Shown piece after piece: positions 58,964 through 64,000 of a DNA stretch of 64,000 nt. Under the pieces are notes generated by a model. That model saw nothing but the letters and a program-made list of their open reading frames with translations. It was not told where the DNA came from and ran no database searches. The stretch spans positions 504,137,001-504,201,000 of the forward strand of contig NC_092336.1 of NCBI RefSeq assembly GCF_046630445.1, read 5' to 3'. Numbering within the stretch: the first letter of the stretch is position 1; each line of letters opens with the position of its first letter. The DNA is from Rutidosis leptorrhynchoides (taxonomy: Eukaryota; Streptophyta; Magnoliopsida; Asterales; Asteraceae). A program made the translations under genes and the position numbers.

Positions 58964-61900
58964 TGTAGTGACCCGAACTTTTCCATGTTTATATATATTA
59001 ATTGAGATTGATATTTACATGATTAAATTTTTCCAACATGTTAAGCAATCAAACTTGTTAAGACTTGATTAATTGAAATATGTTTCATATAGACAATTGA
59101 CCACCCAAGTTGACCGGTGATTCACGAACGTTAAAACTTGTAAAAACTATATGATGACATATATATGGATATATATATATAGTTAACATGATATTATGAT
59201 AAGTAAACATATCATTAAGTATATTAACAATGAACTACATATGTAAAAACAAGACTACTAACTTAATGATTTTTAAACGAGACATATATGTAACGATTAT
59301 CGTTGTAAAGACATTTAATGTATATATATCATATTAAGAGATATTCATACATGATAATATCATGATAATATAATAATTTAAAATCTCATTTGATATTATA
59401 AACATTGGGTTAACAACATTTAACAAGATCGTTAACCTAAAGGTTTCAAAACAACACTTACATGTAATGACTAACGATGACTTAACGACTAAGTTAAAAT
59501 GTATATACATGTAGTGTTTTAATATGTATTTATACACTTTTGAAAGACTTCAATACACTTATCAAAATACTTCTACTTAACAAAAATGCTTACAATTACA
59601 TCCTCGTTCAGTTTCATCAACAATTCTACTCGTATGCACCCGTATTCGTACTCGTACAATACACAGCTTTTAGACGTATGTATTATTGATATATACACTC
59701 CAATGATCAGCTCTTAGTAGCCCATGTGAGTCACCTAACACATGTGGGAACCATCATTTGGCAACTAGCATGAAATATCTCATAAAATTACAAAAATATG
59801 AGTAATCATTCATGACTTATTTACATGAAAATAAAATTTCATATCCTTTATATCTAATCCATACACCAACGACCAAAAACACCTATAAACACTTTCATTC
59901 TTCAATTTTCTTCATCTAATTGATCTCTCTCAAGTTCTATCTTCAAGTTCTAAGTGTTCTTCATAAATTCTACAAGTTCTAGTTACATAAAATCAAGAAT
60001 ACTTTCAAGTTTGCTAGCTCACTTCCAATCTTGTAAGGTGATCACCCAACCTCAAGAAATCTTTGTTTCTTATAGTAGGTTATCATTCTAATACAAGGTA
60101 ATAATCATATTCAAACTTTGGTTCAATTTCTGTAACTATAACAATCTTATTTCAAGTGATGATCTTACTTGAACTTGTTTTCGTGTCATGATTCTGCTTC
60201 AAGAACTTCGAGCCATCCAAGGATCCGTTGAAGCTAGATCCATTTTTCTCTTTTCCAGTAGGTTTATCCAAGGAACTTAAGGTAGTAATGATATTCATAA
60301 CATCATTCGATTCATACATATAAATCTATCTTATTCGAAGGTTTAAACTTGTAATCACTAGAACATAGTTTAGTTAATTCTAAACTTGTTCGCAAACAAA
60401 AGTTAATCCTTCTAACTTGACTTTTAAAATCAACTAAACACATGTTCTATATCTATATGATATGCTAACTTAATGATTTAAAACCTGGAAACACGAAAAA
60501 CACTGTAAAACCGAATTTACGCCGTCGTAGTAGCACCGCGGGCTGTTTTGGGTTAGTTAATTAAAAACTATGATAAACTTTGATTTAAAAGTTGTTCTTC
60601 TGGGAAAATAATTTTTCTTATGAACATGAAACTATATCCAAAAATCATGGTTAAACTCAAAGTGTAAGTATGTTTTCTAAAATGGTCATCTAGACGTCGT
60701 TCTTTCGACTGAAATGACTACCTTTACAAAAATGACTGTAACTTATATTTGCGACTATAAACCTATACTTCTTCTGTTAGATTCATAAAATAGAGTTCAA
60801 TATGAAACCATAGCAATTTTATTCACTCAAAACGGATTTAAAATGAAGAAGTTATGGGTAAAACAAGATTGGATAATTTTTCTCATTTTAGCTACGTGAA
60901 AATTGATAACAAATCTATTCCAACCATAACTTAATCAACTTGTATTGTATATTATGTAATCTTGAGATACCATAGACACGTATACAATGTTTCGACCTTT
61001 CATGTTGACACATCTATATATATTTCAGAACAACCATAGACACTCTATATGTGAATGTTGGAGTTAGCTATACAGGGTTGAGGTTGATTCCAAAATATAT
61101 ATAGTTTGAGTTATGATCAATACTGAGATATGTATACACTGGTTCGTGGATTGATTCAAGATAATATATATATATCGATTTATTTCTGTACATCTAACTG
61201 TGGACAACTAGTTGTAGGTTACTAACGAGGACATCTGACTTAATAAACTTAAAACATCAAAATGTATTAAAAGTGTTGTAAATATATTTTGAACATACTT
61301 TGATATATATGTACATATTTGTTATAGGTTCGTGAATCGACCAGTGGCCAAGTCTTACTTCCCAACGAAGTAAAAATCTGTGAAAGTGAGTTATAGTCCC
61401 ACTTTTAAAATCTAATATTTTTGGGATGAGAATACATGCAGGTTTTATAAATGATTTACAAAATAGACACAAGTACGTGAAACTACATTCTCTGGTTGAA
61501 TTATCGAAATCGAATATGCCCCTTTTTATTAAGTCTGGTAATCTAAGAATTAGGGAACAGACACCCTAATTGACGCGAATCCTAAAGATAGATCTATTGG
61601 GCCTAACAAACCCCATCCAAAGTACCAGATGCTTTAGTACTTCGAAATTTATATCATATCCGAAGGGTGTCCCGGAATGATGGGGATATTCTTATATATG
61701 CATCTTGTTAATGTCGATTACCAGGTGTTCACCATATGAATAATTTTTATCTCTATGTATGGGATGTATATTGAAATATGAAATCTTGTGTTCTATTGTT
61801 ACGATTTGATATATATAGGTTAAACCTATAACTCACCAACATTTTTGTTGACGTTTTAAGCATGTTTATTCTCAGGTGATTATTAAGAGCTTCCGATGTC

Positions 61901-62218
61901 GCATACTTAAATAAGGACGAGATTTGGAGTCCATGCTTGTATGATATTGTGTAAAAACTGCATTCAAGAAACTTATTTTGTTGTAACATATTTGTATTGT
62001 AAACCATTATGTAATGGTCGTGTGTAAACAGGATATTTTAGATTATCATTATTTGAAAATCTACGTAAAGCTTTTTAAACCTTTATTGATGAAATAAAGG
62101 TTATGGTTTGTTTTAAAATGAATGCAGTCTTTGAAAAACGTCTCATATAGAGGTCAAAACCTCGTAACGAAATCAATTAATATGGAACGTTTTTAATCAA
62201 TAGGAACAGGACATTTCA
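58964..62218 (+). repeat. Element B 3' LTR
   Basis: 3255 bp, tgtagtgaccc to ggacatttca, followed by taggc. It carries many single-base differences from the 5' LTR (for example in the first 100 bases and at 59467-59490). Confidence 0.95.
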
Positions 62219-62223
62219 TAGGC

Positions 62224-64000
62224 CGCATTGCTAGCATATTTATCTTTCAACTCAACACTAAGGAGGCGCTTGAAAAACCACGGCTTACACCTTTCCCACT
62301 TCGTCCTAACCATTAACCCGGTTTCCTACATACCTAAAGATAGTTAACCACCATGACTCTACTCGCACCCGAATGTGATTACGGAAATGCCTCTCGAACG
62401 GCATACCGCGTACACCCCCAAAATCATAAAAGAAAAGAGTGGCCGTCAAGAGCGTACAACACTCGCCACACAATCACCTAACCACCATCGAAATCGAACC
62501 GCCAATTAATCGTTAACTCGAAGATTATTCCATTTAACCATTTCACACTTGCACGCATTCTGAAACATGCAATACACACAATATCCGAAATCTACTACAA
62601 TAGTTTAGTATACACGGAATCATCACGCGTTTTTTTTTTTCCCAAATCCTCTCACCAAAATTTCATACCGAGACATCGTCTCTATCGTATACCCTAACAA
62701 GCACAATGCTATAGTAACCACGTCCCCAACATGAAGTCAACAAACCAACCGATGAAGACCGACAAAACTTAATCCTTACGGGTAACCCTTACCACCTAAC
62801 ATTCCTCTTAGTGCGCATACACGGCTAATACGCATCTACCGCATGTATTTGATCGGAACACGGCTATTGTATCACTAGTCACACAACATGGTCCTCATGA
62901 CCGAACCACCGGCGTATACAACCAGTAGTTTTCAATACTGACAATAAGAAGGTTATTCAATACAAAACTCAGGGTGTACAAAACGGTTATCGTGATATAT
63001 CCGTAGTGTGCAAAAACGGCTATTGCAACACTACCAACAATATGTGAGCGAAACACGGCTACCGCATTATTAATACCAACATGTGAGTAAAAACCCCCTA
63101 TTACTCACAAACATGTGCACAAAACGGCTATGTACACAATTCCTACGGGTAATTAAAATCATAAATATACTAGTAACGGTTCTTTCCGGGAACCGCTTAC
63201 CATCAATCCAACCAAGCGTGGTTAACGAAGAGCTAATCCTTCCGGATATCACTCATCACCTATCACAAGTCAAACGATTTCGCCATTTACCGTCGTACAC
63301 GACCATACTTGGCGTCGGTCCCTCTTCCCGAATTCTCAAAAGCTCAATTAGATAATAATAAAAACTAACGTCTACCGTCACCCGTTTGTGCCACTAAAGC
63401 AATGACACAATGTCAACATAACACGTATCCTTTTAGAACGAAATTACCGCTACCCGCAAGGTAGACTTTTCCAACTATCAAATTCTTTCTACCCGTTACC
63501 ACTACAAAATCATCCGCCGACGATACACACATGCTCTCAAGGGTTTCACCCACCCTACGAACCTCATGGCTCACTCACTTCACTACAAAAGTGAACACGC
63601 GCTCACAACCTAACACTAAATTCCGTTCTCATGGCTTAGTAGAATCATTTACCCCATCACTAAGAAATGTTTGGTTGCACCAAGTCTTACGCCCTTGTTC
63701 GTCAATACAACGTCATCATAGGGTGTTTCCATTAGGAATTTCACCCATATCAATGCTACGTATTACCGCCATGCATCCGTCCCCAGGGCGCATTTCCACG
63801 AGTCAACGACTCGAGCGCTACCCCGGTGCACTATCATCAAAACCACCAACAAACCGAATCCTCACAGAATTCACTAACCCCGCACCCTTATGAGTACCTA
63901 TGACAAAATACGTTCACTTCAGACTAATTAGATCTCAAAACAAAGTTTAAGTCTCTAATACATACACGAATCCATCGGCACACAATAAACAATAATAAGG
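62224..64000 (-). other. Interior of element C, beyond element B
   Basis: Continues the C interior to the window edge. I find no gag-pol motif. Plus-strand frames at 63083-63355 and 63531-63893 are open but show no domain. A diffuse repeat based on aaaacggcta/acacggctat is spread over about 62815-63135. The 5' LTR of C must lie to the right of the window. Confidence 0.5.
62815..63135. repeat. Diffuse repeat of the cggctat type
   Basis: At least six irregularly spaced copies of acacggcta or aaacggctat alternate with catgtg-containing spacers. They look like decayed tandem units of about 40-55 bp. Confidence 0.55.

Larger units (their letters stand above)
49099..62218 (+). mobile_element. Element B: second complete copy of the A family, 13.1 kb
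   Basis: Same architecture as A: LTRs at 49099-52401 and 58964-62218, duplication taggc (49094-49098 and 62219-62223), PBS, ORF1, F-box, internal PPT-like site, gag-pol, PPT. The LTRs differ at many scattered sites, clearly more than in A, so the insertion is older. ORF1 and F-box are open; gag-pol has at least six stops and one frameshift. It is inserted in element C. Confidence 0.95.

Noticed and set aside
63531..63893. 120-codon plus-strand frame in the C interior
   Set aside because: No domain, opposite to the element and with no second copy here to test conservation; not called as a gene.

Overview
This window is nuclear DNA of a flowering plant. It is AT-rich and intron-bearing in style, with almost no host genes, and is packed with nested LTR retrotransposons, SINEs, Mutator-like MITEs and long microsatellites. 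The LTR families and the style of the pol genes suggest a eudicot, perhaps Asteraceae; that placement is a recollection-based inference, not a proof. One ordinary host gene is visible: a small secreted ripening-related/kiwellin-like protein at 19612-20064 (minus).

Layout. (1) 1-19416: a diverged minus-strand LTR (G) is broken by a second LTR of the same family (L1, running off the left edge) and by a 4.4 kb solo LTR (E, TSD agaac). L1 is itself broken by a complete but non-coding LTR element (D, 559-9713, TSD atacg). (2) 19417-23377: a small island of non-LTR DNA with the kiwellin-like gene, a 119 bp Mutator-type MITE, a 1.13 kb Mutator-type TIR element, two tRNA-derived SINEs with clear target duplications, and a cluster of palindromes. 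(3) 23378-45861: a degenerate Ty1/copia element on the minus strand. Its gag is split by a solo LTR (S, TSD ttagg), and S is split by a complete Ty3/gypsy element on the plus strand (A, 31732-44818, TSD tataa). (4) 45862-64000: the 3' LTR and part of the interior of another minus-strand gypsy-type element (C), split by a second complete copy of the A family (B, 49099-62218, TSD taggc).

The most unusual content is in elements A and B. Between the primer-binding site and gag, in sense orientation, both carry two extra reading frames. The first is a 196-204 aa acidic repeat protein. The second is a 227 aa F-box protein resembling the small plant F-box family typified by At2g35280/At1g67623. The F-box frame is open in both copies although gag-pol is broken in both. 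The two copies differ by 12 synonymous and 11 non-synonymous changes, with no amino-acid change in about the middle 100 residues. A splice-acceptor-like site lies just before its ATG, and a second polypurine-tract-like site lies between it and gag. A retrotransposon family with its own F-box protein, possibly aimed at host silencing or protein turnover, is the main candidate for a previously undescribed system here.

Element A is very young (3250 bp LTRs, three differences noticed) yet its pol has a nonsense change and a 4 bp deletion in integrase, so it was probably mobilised in trans or broke just after insertion. Element B is older and has at least six stops and one frameshift in gag-pol. 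Element D lacks gag-pol altogether but shares the PBS, terminal PPT and internal PPT-like layout, so it looks like a non-autonomous partner of this or a related family.
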